Shown: positions 17,023 through 26,385, counted from the stretch's first letter. The stretch is 64,000 nucleotides of DNA from Mariniflexile fucanivorans (GCF_004341235.1 NZ_SLUP01000009.1:186001-250000), one strand, 5' to 3'. Numbers and translations are program-made. Notes: a model not told the origin generated them from the sequence alone.

Positions 17023-18455
17023 TGCCATTAAGAAAAAAAACCAAGATAGTAGCTACATTAGGTCCCGCTACAAGCACAAAAGAAGTATTAAAAGGAATGC
17101 TAGAAGAAGGTGCTAATGTATTTAGAATTAACTTTTCTCACGCCGATTATAAAGACGTAGCAGAACGTATAAAAATGATACGAGAACTAAATGAAGAATT
17201 TGGTTTTACTGCTGCTATATTAGCCGATTTACAAGGACCTAAACTTCGTGTTGGGGTAATGAAAGAGGAAGTTGAAGTAAACCCAGGTGATGAAATAATA
17301 TTTGCAACAGGTGAACGATTTGAAGGTACAAAAGACCGCGTTTACATGACCTACGATAGGTTTCCTCAAGATGCAAAACCAGGTGAGCGTATTCTTTTAG
17401 ACGATGGAAAATTAATTTTTGAAGTGGTTTCAACCGACGGAAAAACTGAGGTTAAAGCCAAAGTAATTCAAGGAGGCCCATTAAAATCTAAAAAAGGAGT
17501 AAACTTACCAAACACAAACATTTCACAACCTGCCTTAACCGAAAAAGACATAGAAGATGCTATTTTCGCTATAAGTCAAGATGTAGATTGGATGGCTTTA
17601 TCATTTGTGCGTCATGCAGAAGACTTAATTCAACTACGCGATTTAATAGAAAAGCATAGTGATCATAAAATTCCTATTATAGCAAAAATCGAAAAACCTG
17701 AAGCTGTTACGAATATAGATGCTATTGTAGCAAATTGTGATGGTTTAATGGTGGCTCGTGGCGATCTAGGTGTAGAAGTTCCTGCTGAAGAAGTGCCACT
17801 TATCCAAAAGCAATTAGTGTTAAGAGCTAAAAAAGCTAGAATACCAGTAATTATTGCAACCCAGATGATGGAAACTATGATTACTAGTTTAACACCAACC
17901 CGTGCAGAAGTAAACGACGTTGCAAACTCTGTAATGGATGGTGCTGATGCCGTAATGCTTTCAGGGGAAACATCTGTGGGTGAATATCCAGTTCAGGTTA
18001 TAAAACAAATGGCAAATATTTTAAAAAATGTTGAAGATTCACCATTAATTAAAGTACCTCAATTAGCACCACATATTCGTACCAATCGTTTTATAACAAA
18101 ATCTATTTGTTATCATGCGGCTATAATGGCAAACGAAATCGATGCTAAAGCCATTTCAACCTTAACGAATAGTGGTTATACTGCATTTCAAATTTCGGCT
18201 TGGAGACCTTCTTGTCATATTTTAGTCTTTACATCAAACAAGCGTATCTTAACTCAATTAAGTTTACTTTGGGGAGTTAAAGCATTCTTTTATGACAAAT
18301 TCGTATCTACTGATCAAACTGTAGGTGATATTAATAGATTAGCAAGAGACAATGGATATGTATCTAAAGGAGATATGGTAATTAGTTTAGCCTCCATGCC
18401 AATTGCAGAAAAAGGTATGGTTAATACGTTACGTGTTAGAGAGATTACAAATTAA
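17022..18455 (+). CDS. pyk: Pyruvate kinase
   Basis: Makes pyruvate and ATP from phosphoenolpyruvate and ADP. The 477 residues run from KKTKIVATLGPATS through NFSHADY, the B-domain insertion, LSFVRHAEDL, the catalytic-lysine signature IPIIAKIEKPEAV, MVARGDLGVE and ATQMMETMI to the C-terminal regulatory domain. It shares one base with the upstream IPExxxVDY gene. Confidence 0.97.
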   Translation: MPLRKKTKIVATLGPATSTKEVLKGMLEEGANVFRINFSHADYKDVAERIKMIRELNEEFGFTAAILADLQGPKLRVGVMKEEVEVNPGDEIIFATGERFEGTKDRVYMTYDRFPQDAKPGERILLDDGKLIFEVVSTDGKTEVKAKVIQGGPLKSKKGVNLPNTNISQPALTEKDIEDAIFAISQDVDWMALSFVRHAEDLIQLRDLIEKHSDHKIPIIAKIEKPEAVTNIDAIVANCDGLMVARGDLGVEVPAEEVPLIQKQLVLRAKKARIPVIIATQMMETMITSLTPTRAEVNDVANSVMDGADAVMLSGETSVGEYPVQVIKQMANILKNVEDSPLIKVPQLAPHIRTNRFITKSICYHAAIMANEIDAKAISTLTNSGYTAFQISAWRPSCHILVFTSNKRILTQLSLLWGVKAFFYDKFVSTDQTVGDINRLARDNGYVSKGDMVISLASMPIAEKGMVNTLRVREITN

Positions 18456-18488
18456 GGTTTTTAACTTCAGATAATCTCTAACCGGCTT

Positions 18489-19526
18489 TTGAATAAAATT
18501 AACACCAATAATTTCGATTTTTTAAGAGTTGTTTTTGCTACCACAGTAGCAATTGCCCACATGATAGGATTAGCTGAAATTGAATTGTTTCAACCTTACC
18601 AAATATATTTTAATACCCGTTTAGCAATAGACGGGTTTTTTGTTATTAGTGGGTTTTTAATTGCAAAAAGTTACGAAAACACTAATAGTATAAAAGAATA
18701 TTTATTTAGAAGAATAAAAAGAATTGTGCCTGCTTATTTTTTTGTGATTATACTTTCTGCAATATTTTTTTCATTAATTTCCACTTATTCAATTAATCAG
18801 TATTTTTTTAGTGGTGAATTTTGGAAGTATCTATTAGCTAACTTAACATTTCAAAATTATTTGCAACCTTGTCTTCCTGGGGTTTTTACCACTAATTTAA
18901 TTTGTGCAGTAAATGGAGCGCTCTGGACTATTAAAATAGAGGAGGCTTTTTATTTGTTAGTGCCTGTTTTTTACTGGTTAGTTAAGAGTAAAAGAGTAAA
19001 TATATATTTTTTGAGTGCCATCGTTTATTTAATTTCTGTAGCTTATTTTAATTATTTTGTTTCTATAGATAATTATCGCATCGCTAAGCAATTGCCAGGT
19101 GCATTAGCTTTTTTTGTAGTTGGAATTATGTTTTATAGAAATTTCTCATTCTTATTAAAGTATAAACATTATATAATTTTACCTTGTTTAATATTGTTTT
19201 TAGTTGAGCAATATGTGTTTGAAACTCAATATTTAAAACCAATTGCTTATGGTTTTATGGTCTTTTATTTTGCTTATAGCTTTAAATGGTTGAATAATTT
19301 TGGTAAATATGGAGATTTCACATATGGTATTTATATTTATCATTTTCCAATAATTCAACTAGTTGTTTATTATGGATTTTTTAATATTTATAATCCAGTT
19401 TTAACAAGTGTTTTTGTATTGCTGGTTACGCTTGTTTTTGCTGTTTTATCTTGGCACTTTCTTGAATTAAGATTTCTTTCAAAGAACAGGAAAATGAGAC
19501 AAAAAGAATTAATTTCAGTTAATTAA
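18489..19526 (+). CDS. Membrane acyltransferase (acyltransferase 3 family)
   Basis: 345 residues with about ten hydrophobic segments, the N-terminal FDFLRVVFATTVAIAHMIG carrying the family's arginine and histidine (Arg13, His24), IDGFFVISGFLIAKSYENT and the basic LFRRIKRIVPAYF. These features fit the OafA/YrhL-type transferases that acetylate surface polysaccharides or lipids. The start codon is TTG at 18489. Base composition looks more AT-rich than that of pyk and dinB, and its last 4 bases overlap the end of convergent dinB, so it may be a later arrival. The acceptor molecule is unknown. Confidence 0.82.
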   Translation: MNKINTNNFDFLRVVFATTVAIAHMIGLAEIELFQPYQIYFNTRLAIDGFFVISGFLIAKSYENTNSIKEYLFRRIKRIVPAYFFVIILSAIFFSLISTYSINQYFFSGEFWKYLLANLTFQNYLQPCLPGVFTTNLICAVNGALWTIKIEEAFYLLVPVFYWLVKSKRVNIYFLSAIVYLISVAYFNYFVSIDNYRIAKQLPGALAFFVVGIMFYRNFSFLLKYKHYIILPCLILFLVEQYVFETQYLKPIAYGFMVFYFAYSFKWLNNFGKYGDFTYGIYIYHFPIIQLVVYYGFFNIYNPVLTSVFVLLVTLVFAVLSWHFLELRFLSKNRKMRQKELISVN

Positions 19527-20620
19527 AATCCAAACTTTAGTTGAACGCTTACACTTTTTTGTTCAATTACTTTTTTTGTTTCAGTATTTAGATTGGATAA
19601 GCTAATACCTAATAAACGCACCGAGTTATTTAATCTTTCTTGATAAAGCAAATCTTTTGCGGTATCTAATATTAATGCTTTATCGCTAATAAAATAGTGC
19701 AATGTTTTGCTTCTGGTCTGTAAGGTAAAATCGCTGTATTTTATTTTTAAAGTCACTGTTTTTCCAGAAACCTTGCTTTTTGCTAACCTACGGGAGACTT
19801 CACTAGCTATCTGTTCAAGTTTTTCAAGCATAAACACTTCGCTCGATAAATTTTCGCTAAAGGTACGTTCGGCAGCTAAACTTTTCCTAATACGGTTGGG
19901 TTTCACTTCACTAGTATGGATCCCTCTTACCACATAATAATAATAACTACCAGATTTCCCAAAATGTGAATCTAAATATTCAAGGGATTTTAACTTTAAA
20001 TCATTTCCAGTAAAAATACCTAATTGATACATTTTTTCGGCAGTTACTTTACCAACCCCATAAAATTTTCGAATATCAAGTGCTTCTAAAAAACCAATAA
20101 CTTCTTCGGGGTTCACCGTTTTTTGTCCGTTAGGTTTATTGTAATCACTAGCAACTTTAGCTACAAATTTGTTTATAGAAATGCCTGCTGATGCTGTTAA
20201 GCCTAATTCATTAAAAATACGCGCTCTAATTTCTTGTGCAATTAATGAGGCGCTTGGGTTTCCTTTTTTATTATTGGTAACATCTAAATAAGCTTCATCC
20301 AACGATAATGGCTCCACTAAATCGGTATAATCAAAAAATATTTTTCTAATTTTTTTTGAAATTTCAGTATAACGCTCAAAATTTGGTTTTACAAAAATAA
20401 GTTCAGGACATAATTTAATGGCTAAATTTCCGGCCATGGCACTTCTTACACCAAATTTTCTGGCTTCATAACTTGCAGCACTTATAACACCACGTTTACC
20501 ACCACCACCAACAGCAACTGGTTTACCTTTAAGTTCTGGGTTGTCCAGTATCTCTACAGAAGCATAAAATGCATCCATATCAACATGAATAATTTTTCGT
20601 ATTGGTAAATCGCTCAACAT
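19523..20620 (-). CDS. dinB: DNA polymerase IV (Y family)
   Basis: Error-prone polymerase for lesion bypass. The 365 residues have the metal-binding motif HVDMDAFYASVE, then SLDEAYLDVT with the second acidic pair, ASAGISINKFVAKVASDYNKP, a helix-hairpin-helix FYGVGKVTAEKMYQLGIF, and a little-finger domain. The C-terminus ends VSVQLKFGF, with no obvious five-residue clamp-binding motif of the QLxLF type. Convergent with and overlapping the acyltransferase by 4 bases. Confidence 0.95.
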   Translation of the reverse strand: MLSDLPIRKIIHVDMDAFYASVEILDNPELKGKPVAVGGGGKRGVISAASYEARKFGVRSAMAGNLAIKLCPELIFVKPNFERYTEISKKIRKIFFDYTDLVEPLSLDEAYLDVTNNKKGNPSASLIAQEIRARIFNELGLTASAGISINKFVAKVASDYNKPNGQKTVNPEEVIGFLEALDIRKFYGVGKVTAEKMYQLGIFTGNDLKLKSLEYLDSHFGKSGSYYYYVVRGIHTSEVKPNRIRKSLAAERTFSENLSSEVFMLEKLEQIASEVSRRLAKSKVSGKTVTLKIKYSDFTLQTRSKTLHYFISDKALILDTAKDLLYQERLNNSVRLLGISLSNLNTETKKVIEQKSVSVQLKFGF

Positions 20621-20700
20621 ACCGTAAATTTAGGCATTAAATGCCATTTTTGTAGTGGTACTTTCAACAAGTAATTTAGTTAAAATAGTTAGGATAATAA

Positions 20701-21168
20701 ATGGTAGAAATTGAACGTAAATTTTTGGTAAATTCAAGCATATACAAAGAGCAGGCTTTTAAAAGTACTAGAATTATTCAAGGGTTTTTAAATACACACA
20801 AGGAGCGAACGGTAAGAATTCGGCTGAAAGGAAACAAAGGTTTTTTAACCGTAAAAGGCGTGTCTACTACTGATGGTTTATCGCGATTTGAATGGGAAAA
20901 AGACATTTTGATAGAAGAAGCCGAGGCCCTTTTAAAACTTTGTGAACCAGGAATTATTGGTAAAACCCGTTATGAAGTTAAAACAGGAAAGCATACATTT
21001 GAAGTAGATGAATTTTTTGGTGATAATGAAGGATTGGTTATTGCTGAAGTTGAATTAGGATTCGAAAATGAAAATTTTGAAAAACCCAATTGGTTAGGTG
21101 AAGAAGTTACTGGCAATATAAAATATTACAATTCGCAGTTAAGTAAAAAACCATTTAAAACATGGTAA
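20701..21168 (+). CDS. CYTH-domain protein
   Basis: The N-terminal MVEIERKFLVNSS carries the ExExK signature of the CYTH/triphosphate-tunnel fold, followed by RTVRIRLKGNKGFLTVKG, FEWEKDI, KTRYEV, FEVDEFFGDNEGLVIAEVEL, each supplying charged residues to the tunnel. Bacterial relatives hydrolyse tripolyphosphate or bind triphosphate compounds; the substrate here is not known. 155 residues. It is the first gene of a three-gene run with a lipoprotein and an EEP-type protein. Confidence 0.9.
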   Translation: MVEIERKFLVNSSIYKEQAFKSTRIIQGFLNTHKERTVRIRLKGNKGFLTVKGVSTTDGLSRFEWEKDILIEEAEALLKLCEPGIIGKTRYEVKTGKHTFEVDEFFGDNEGLVIAEVELGFENENFEKPNWLGEEVTGNIKYYNSQLSKKPFKTW

Positions 21169-21191
21169 CGTACATTATAAAAACAGAACAA

Positions 21192-21716
21192 ATGAAAAAA
21201 GCAATAGTAATATGTTTTACAATTTTAACAATTGTTTCATGTAGAAAAGTAGAAAAAGAGACCTCGGTGACCAATGAAGAAATTAAGGACACCATTGTTT
21301 CTGAAGGTATAGAAAAACCCATTGAAAAGTCAAGGAAACAAATAAAAGAAGAACTCGCTGCAAAAGGTTTTAAAACCTATGATTATGTTGATGAAGAAAC
21401 AAAAGACACCATTTTAATGCAACAATACTTTATGGCTTTTTTAAAAAATGGGTCTATTCGATCACAAAACGAAGAAGAAGCAGAGATTTTACAGCAAGAA
21501 CATTTACAACATTTAAACAAAATGTACGAGCTGGGATATGCGGATATTTCTGGAGCTTTTGGAGACAATAGCACTATTCGTGGTATCACTATTTATAATG
21601 TGCCAACCCTAAAAATGGCCGATAGTTTAGCAAATGCAGACCCTATGGTAAAGGCTGGGCGTTTAGTTATAGAAATACGCCCTTGGTGGGCAGCAAAGGG
21701 ACGTCCGCTTAGATAA
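21192..21716 (+). CDS. Lipoprotein of unknown function
   Basis: From the ATG at 21192 the product begins MKKAIVICFTILTIVSCRK, a lipoprotein signal peptide; the frame reaching 21162 would overlap the upstream gene and hide the signal. The mature part is charged, ending with a small folded region (TIRGITIYNVPTLKMADSLA then IEIRPWWAAKGRPLR) that resembles the YCII-like/dimeric alpha-beta shape. Its stop codon overlaps the next start (TAATG), so it is translated with the EEP protein. Confidence 0.75.
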   Translation: MKKAIVICFTILTIVSCRKVEKETSVTNEEIKDTIVSEGIEKPIEKSRKQIKEELAAKGFKTYDYVDEETKDTILMQQYFMAFLKNGSIRSQNEEEAEILQQEHLQHLNKMYELGYADISGAFGDNSTIRGITIYNVPTLKMADSLANADPMVKAGRLVIEIRPWWAAKGRPLR

Positions 21717-22585
21717 TGCTTAAAGTTTTAAAAATTCTTTATTGGATTATAAATGTTGTTATAATTACAGCCTTATTAATTTTACATTTCGTAATAAAGG
21801 AGGCTGGTTATAAAGAATCGTTACTTTACTATTCGCTTCCGCTTCCGTTAATATTAGTGGTGGTTTTATTATTATCTGTTTTTCTTAGAAAAAAAAAGTA
21901 CCATTTAATATTAGCTGCTACGTTATTAATTATTTGGTTGGGTAGAAGTTTTAAAATTCATCTTCCAGAAACTATTAAAGATAACGATTTTGAAGTTGTT
22001 TTTTGGAATGCATCTAGGGATAATGGTTTTGAGGAAGCTTTTAATGAAAGTGAAAGTATGCCAGATGTATTTGTTTTGGTGGAATCTCAAAAAAATGACC
22101 TAGAAAAACTTCAATTAAAATATCCTAAGTATTTTTTTTATAGGTTGAAACGGGAAATATATGTTTTTTCTAAAACGGAAGTAGATGTTGTAAATGAGAC
22201 GATATCTAATTTCAGTTCATCTGTTATCAATTTTAAAACAAAAGGGATTAACTTTTATGCTGTTGATGTTTCTGGTAGTACCGATGTGCCACGCAACTGG
22301 GAATTAAGTTTTGTGAATGGTTTAATATCTACTAACCAAAAAACTATTGTTTTAGGTGATTTTAATGTGCCTTTTGAATCTAAATATTTGAACCAAATGA
22401 AAACTGAATTTAACCACGCCTTTAATGAAAAAGGTAATGGTTTTAGAGAAACATGGTTTTGGAATTTACCCTTACTTTCCTTAGATCATATATGGGTTTC
22501 TAAAGATTTGGAAATTTTAAAAACACAAAAAATCAATACGTTTAAATCAGATCATAGTATGCTGAAAACCTATGTGAGAAATTAA
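21716..22585 (+). CDS. Membrane-anchored endonuclease/exonuclease/phosphatase-family protein
   Basis: Three N-terminal hydrophobic segments (residues 7-27, 40-57 and about 64-77) precede a catalytic domain with the EEP core: NASRDN, VLVESQ (the metal-binding Glu), VLGDFNVPFES, LDHIWVSKDL and a terminal SDHSML. The catalytic Glu, Asp-Asn and Asp-His pairs are present, so it is likely an active phosphodiesterase facing the outside of the inner membrane. It meets a second EEP-family gene tail to tail, 2 bases away. Confidence 0.82.
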   Translation: MLKVLKILYWIINVVIITALLILHFVIKEAGYKESLLYYSLPLPLILVVVLLLSVFLRKKKYHLILAATLLIIWLGRSFKIHLPETIKDNDFEVVFWNASRDNGFEEAFNESESMPDVFVLVESQKNDLEKLQLKYPKYFFYRLKREIYVFSKTEVDVVNETISNFSSSVINFKTKGINFYAVDVSGSTDVPRNWELSFVNGLISTNQKTIVLGDFNVPFESKYLNQMKTEFNHAFNEKGNGFRETWFWNLPLLSLDHIWVSKDLEILKTQKINTFKSDHSMLKTYVRN

Positions 22586-22587
22586 TT

Positions 22588-23526
22588 TTATAACTTCAAT
22601 TGTATCCACATAGGCCTGTGGTCCGACATATAATATTTCAAATATTTTTTAAAATTGGGCACGCTACTTTCCCATAAATCTGGAAAAATAGCGGTATCAA
22701 AATCAAAAACGCCATTAGCTGTAATTTTAGATTTTAAAGAAGGTAAAAAAGCTATTTGGTCGTATTGTTTATCATCATTAATGTTTGAATATACTTGTGT
22801 AGAATGGTCTGGAAGTTTCAAGCCTCGCTGCATCAAAGCATCATAAGTTTGGTCGCCTTGTTCAATTTTAGGAATATTGAAATCGCCCATAGTAATAATG
22901 TTTTTTGAGAATGCATATTTTGAATTTTTCCGTAAATCTGCATAACGTGAAATAGCATAGGCTTCTAAGGAACGCCTTTCAACATCGGCTTTTTTTTCAC
23001 TTCCAAAAAAGGAATGTACGCTTATAAAAATAAGTTTATGGTTTTTCCATTGAAAGGAACATAGATAAGGCGTTCTATCAAAACCCGTAAATTTTGTTTT
23101 TACACCATCTAGCTTTATGTATTTATAATCTTTAGGAGGAATTGCTACTTCGGCAACTAATTGTAATCTGTCTATTTTTTTATTGTCGAAAATAAAAGCA
23201 GACCGTTCATTATTGCCTCCTGCATCCGAAAAAATTAAATCGTAATGATTTGGCAATTCAAGTTCAATATTATTTAATCCTTCCAGATTGTCGTTTGTCT
23301 CTTGAATCGCTATAATATCGAACCAGCTAATTATTTCAGCTAACATTTTATAATGCTCGTTCCAACGTTTTTGCAAGCCTAAGTTAGCAATATTCCAAGT
23401 AGCAATTAAAAGCTTATCGCTTGTTTTTTCTGGAATGTGGCGTTTAGTTTTATGTTTTTTTAAGTTTTCAATTTCGATATTAACATCAAAATTATAAACA
23501 AAATTTGGTTTAGGGAACGCTGGCAT
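22588..23526 (-). CDS. Soluble endonuclease/exonuclease/phosphatase-family protein
   Basis: 312 residues without signal peptide. Core motifs: LLIATWNIANLGLQ, FDIIAIQETNDNLEGL (metal Glu), FISVHSFFGS, ITMGDFNIPKI and a terminal YYMSDHRPMWIQL (catalytic Asp-His). It fits the family that includes exonuclease III and phosphodiesterases; which substrate is not visible. It lies 33 bases downstream of pbpC on the same strand and may be the last gene of that operon. Confidence 0.82.
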   Translation of the reverse strand: MPAFPKPNFVYNFDVNIEIENLKKHKTKRHIPEKTSDKLLIATWNIANLGLQKRWNEHYKMLAEIISWFDIIAIQETNDNLEGLNNIELELPNHYDLIFSDAGGNNERSAFIFDNKKIDRLQLVAEVAIPPKDYKYIKLDGVKTKFTGFDRTPYLCSFQWKNHKLIFISVHSFFGSEKKADVERRSLEAYAISRYADLRKNSKYAFSKNIITMGDFNIPKIEQGDQTYDALMQRGLKLPDHSTQVYSNINDDKQYDQIAFLPSLKSKITANGVFDFDTAIFPDLWESSVPNFKKYLKYYMSDHRPMWIQLKL

Positions 23527-23559
23527 AATGTAATAGTTTGTTCTTCATAAAGTTACATT

Positions 23560-25911
23560 TTATTTTGAAATACTAAACTTTCTTTTTACTTCATTTCCAA
23601 ATTCATCAACAACTGTTATAAGGTGATCTCCTTCTCTGGGAACGACTGATAATTCATGAATATCTTTTGTACTTCCAATATAGGCATTATCAATATACCA
23701 AAATAAGGTAGCTTCTGGTTTGGAATGGGCTATTTTAAGGATTAAATCATTTACTTTTTCATCAAAATCTTTTGCTAAAAATATATGGTTATTTTCCTCT
23801 GGATAAATAAATTCCATAGTAATAATGCTCTCTCCCAAACAATCACTTCTAAATTTTGGCAATGGCCTGTAAAACGGATTTTTTGCTTTATAATAGTATG
23901 CCATTAACGGAGGTAACACAAACCATGATTTATTATGAATGTTACTCAAATTTTCACAGGACGTATTTACCTGCAATGTTTCTGTATTATCTACATGAAT
24001 TAGAACATGAAACGGACATGGTCTCGTTTTTAACCCACTTAATTGAATAAATTTTGTTTCAACGTCATCACAATTTTGAGATGCTCTGTATCCACTTTTT
24101 TTGCAGATTTCTACTTCCTGCATCTCATCAAAAGGTTTTGAAAACCAATTGGTTTTAGGTAATAGATTAAAAACATCAAACAAAATAGGGGCAGCAGCTT
24201 GCACACCAACCAAACCAGGTCTACCTTCGCCATCGGCATTTCCAACCCAAACACCTACCACATAATCTTTGGTGGTTCCAATAGCCCAAGCATCTCGAAA
24301 GCCAAAACTAGTACCTGTTTTCCATGCTATTTGCTTGGACCCATCAAAAAATTCCCAATTTTCATCGCCTTCGGGTCTGTTTACTTCTTTTAAACTTTCA
24401 TAAGTTAAATAGATGGAAGCGGCATCAAAAAGTGTTTTTTCGGTCGATTTTTTTCCGAAGTCAAGCGTTTTCGATGCAAGAAATGTAGGTTCGCAAAATT
24501 CATTGGAATAATATTCACTAGAAGTTTCAGAAAAATGATTTAAGGTGGACGATAAGGCGGCGTAACTTTTGCACAAATCCCACAAATTGCTTTCGGCACC
24601 TCCTAAAATAAGTGATAAGCCATAATGATTGGCGTCGTATTTTAAATCTTTAAGTCGCAGTGTTTTTAAATAATGGTAAAATCGATCCAATCCAAATTCT
24701 TGAAGCATGCGTACCGAAGGCACGTTTAACGAGCGTGACAAGGCTCTACTTGCTGGAACAGCGCCATCATAGGTTTGGTTATAATTTTCGGGGTTGTAGC
24801 TTCCAAATTGCGTAGGCACATCGGCAACTAATGTGTTTTGTAAAATATCGCCCGAATCAAGCATGGCTGTGTATAAAAATGGTTTTAAAATACTGCCCGT
24901 ACTACGTGGTTTATCTATAACATCTACATCTTTTTGGTGTGCTTTATCGGTGGGTGTATTTCCAACATAAGCTAACACTTTTCGGGTTTTTATATCTAAA
25001 ACCAAAACGGCGGCGTTATAAATTTCATTTTGACTTAATTGATTGTAATGACTTTGAACAATCAAGTTGACACGTTCTTGCAAGCGCACATCTATAGTGG
25101 TTTGAATGTGTTTTCCGTTATATGTTTTTGAAACTTTTTGAAGTAAATGCGGTGCTATTTGAGGTAACGGATATGGTTTTTCTGGAATATCTTCTGCAAT
25201 TGATAATTGATAAGTTAATTTATCAATCACACCATTTTGAAAAAGCTTTTTAAGAAGTAAGTTCCGTTTTTTAAGCAACTGCTCATGGTTTTTCCCTGGG
25301 TAAATTAAACTAGGAGCATTTGGTAACACAGCAAGTAAGGCGCTTTCTGCCCACGAAAGTTGGTTGGCACTTCTGTTAAAATAGCGCCAAGAAGCAGCAT
25401 CTAACCCAACCACATTTCCCCCGAAAGGGGCATTACTACTGTAATAAGCTAAAATTCGCTTTTTTGAAGCTCTAAATTCTAATCGTGTAGATAGTACAAT
25501 TTCAATGGCTTTTTCAAAATACGTACGTTTTTTGTTTTTTCGGGATAAGCGAATTACTTGCTGTGTTAAGGTGCTGCCACCACGTTTTACATTGCCAGAT
25601 TTAAGATTATCTCGTAATGCTTTGAAAATAGAGATAGGATTGAACCCCGGATGTTTGTAAAAATACTCATCTTCAAATTGAATAATACAGGTTTCAAACT
25701 TTTTAGGAACTTTGTCGTTTTGCGGAAAGCGCCATTGTCCGTCTGTTGCTATTTGAGCCCCTAAAAGTTCCTTGTTTTTACTGGTAATTACGGTAGCGGT
25801 TGGGTCTTTAAAAAGCTGCCACGGTAAACAGAAATAATAGGTAATTAAAACAACTAGAATTACTGTCGATTTAATTTTGTTGCGTTTTATGTAGGCTTTT
25901 ATTTTGTTCAT
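23560..25911 (-). CDS. pbpC: Penicillin-binding protein 1C (bifunctional)
   Basis: Builds peptidoglycan in the periplasm. A single N-terminal membrane segment (TVILVVLITYYFCLP) anchors a glycosyltransferase domain with QFEDEYFYKHPGFNPIS and RGGSTLTQQVIRLSR, a transpeptidase domain with STGSILKP (active Ser and Lys), SLNVPS and WKTGTSFGFRD, and a C-terminal BiPBP_C domain. The start at 25911 (ATG) is preferred over an upstream GTG at 25929 that lies inside a palindrome. It is downstream of the A2M gene, the usual partner of PbpC. Confidence 0.92.
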   Translation of the reverse strand: MNKIKAYIKRNKIKSTVILVVLITYYFCLPWQLFKDPTATVITSKNKELLGAQIATDGQWRFPQNDKVPKKFETCIIQFEDEYFYKHPGFNPISIFKALRDNLKSGNVKRGGSTLTQQVIRLSRKNKKRTYFEKAIEIVLSTRLEFRASKKRILAYYSSNAPFGGNVVGLDAASWRYFNRSANQLSWAESALLAVLPNAPSLIYPGKNHEQLLKKRNLLLKKLFQNGVIDKLTYQLSIAEDIPEKPYPLPQIAPHLLQKVSKTYNGKHIQTTIDVRLQERVNLIVQSHYNQLSQNEIYNAAVLVLDIKTRKVLAYVGNTPTDKAHQKDVDVIDKPRSTGSILKPFLYTAMLDSGDILQNTLVADVPTQFGSYNPENYNQTYDGAVPASRALSRSLNVPSVRMLQEFGLDRFYHYLKTLRLKDLKYDANHYGLSLILGGAESNLWDLCKSYAALSSTLNHFSETSSEYYSNEFCEPTFLASKTLDFGKKSTEKTLFDAASIYLTYESLKEVNRPEGDENWEFFDGSKQIAWKTGTSFGFRDAWAIGTTKDYVVGVWVGNADGEGRPGLVGVQAAAPILFDVFNLLPKTNWFSKPFDEMQEVEICKKSGYRASQNCDDVETKFIQLSGLKTRPCPFHVLIHVDNTETLQVNTSCENLSNIHNKSWFVLPPLMAYYYKAKNPFYRPLPKFRSDCLGESIITMEFIYPEENNHIFLAKDFDEKVNDLILKIAHSKPEATLFWYIDNAYIGSTKDIHELSVVPREGDHLITVVDEFGNEVKRKFSISK

Positions 25912-25920
25912 AGTATTGGA

Positions 25921-25953
25921 AGACCTCACTGGGTTTTAAAACCTGTGAGGTCT
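25921..25953. repeat. Palindrome AGACCTCAC...GTGAGGTCT
   Basis: AGACCTCAC (25921-25929) and GTGAGGTCT (25945-25953) are perfect complements, and the centre holds a second palindrome GGTTTTAAAACC, making 33 bases nearly fully self-complementary. It lies 10 bases before the pbpC start codon and probably folds in the pbpC leader. Confidence 0.7.
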
Positions 25954-25966
25954 AAACTTTAAAATA

Positions 25967-26061
25967 TCATTGCGAGTAGAAACGATATCGCAATCTGTTT
26001 ATTTACCTGTGAAATATTTAATTTTAAAGATTACTTCAGTCATGCTTCCTTCGTAATGACG
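25967..26061. repeat. REP-like inverted repeat, CGTCATTGC family, copy 2
   Basis: Left arm TCATTGCGAGTAGAAACGA with GCAATCTGT, right arm AGATTACTTCAGTCATGC then TTCGTAATGACG. Arms align with the copy at 5478-5555 but the centre differs. Together with the neighbouring palindrome it fills the gap between the ABM gene and pbpC. Confidence 0.65.
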
Positions 26062-26071
26062 TTACTTGTTT

Positions 26072-26383
26072 TTATTTATTAAATTCATACTCACGTTCAA
26101 CTTTACAAATTCTCACATTATACCAACTGTACCAATCCTGTCGCCCTTTTTGTTGTGCCACCAAATGGTCCGTTTGTTGCTTCCAATTTTTTATGGCTTC
26201 TAAGCTTTCCCAATAACTAGCGGTAATACCAACAGCATTTCTGGCACTATCCATACCCAAATAGCCCTTTTGTTGTTTTGCTAAAGTTTCCATTTTTTCT
26301 GCCATATCGCTATATCCTTCAATGTTTTCTTTTTGGGTTGAAGTGAAAATAACTGCGTAATAGGGTTTGAAGGCTTCTTTCAT
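26072..26383 (-). CDS. Antibiotic-biosynthesis-monooxygenase (ABM)-fold protein
   Basis: 103 residues with the ferredoxin-like dimeric alpha-beta pattern of ABM proteins: an N-terminal strand YYAVIFTST, helix SDMAEKMETLAKQQKGYLGM, then ITASYWESLEAIKNWKQQTD, and a final WYNVRICKVEREYEF strand. The SYWxSLExIxxWK motif is the family signature. Despite the name most members are not tied to antibiotics; they act as small oxygenases, haem degraders or structural proteins. It starts 2 bases after the A2M gene ends, so it is co-translated with it. Confidence 0.8.
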   Translation of the reverse strand: MKEAFKPYYAVIFTSTQKENIEGYSDMAEKMETLAKQQKGYLGMDSARNAVGITASYWESLEAIKNWKQQTDHLVAQQKGRQDWYSWYNVRICKVEREYEFNK

Positions 26384-26385
26384 TT

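Noticed and set aside
25921-26061. Insertion sequence remnant between the ABM gene and pbpC
   Set aside because: The DNA consists only of two small inverted repeats, with no transposase fragment or target duplication.
26072-26383. Evidence for an antibiotic biosynthesis cluster from the ABM family name
   Set aside because: No other biosynthetic genes are present; the family name is historical and the neighbours are envelope-defence genes.
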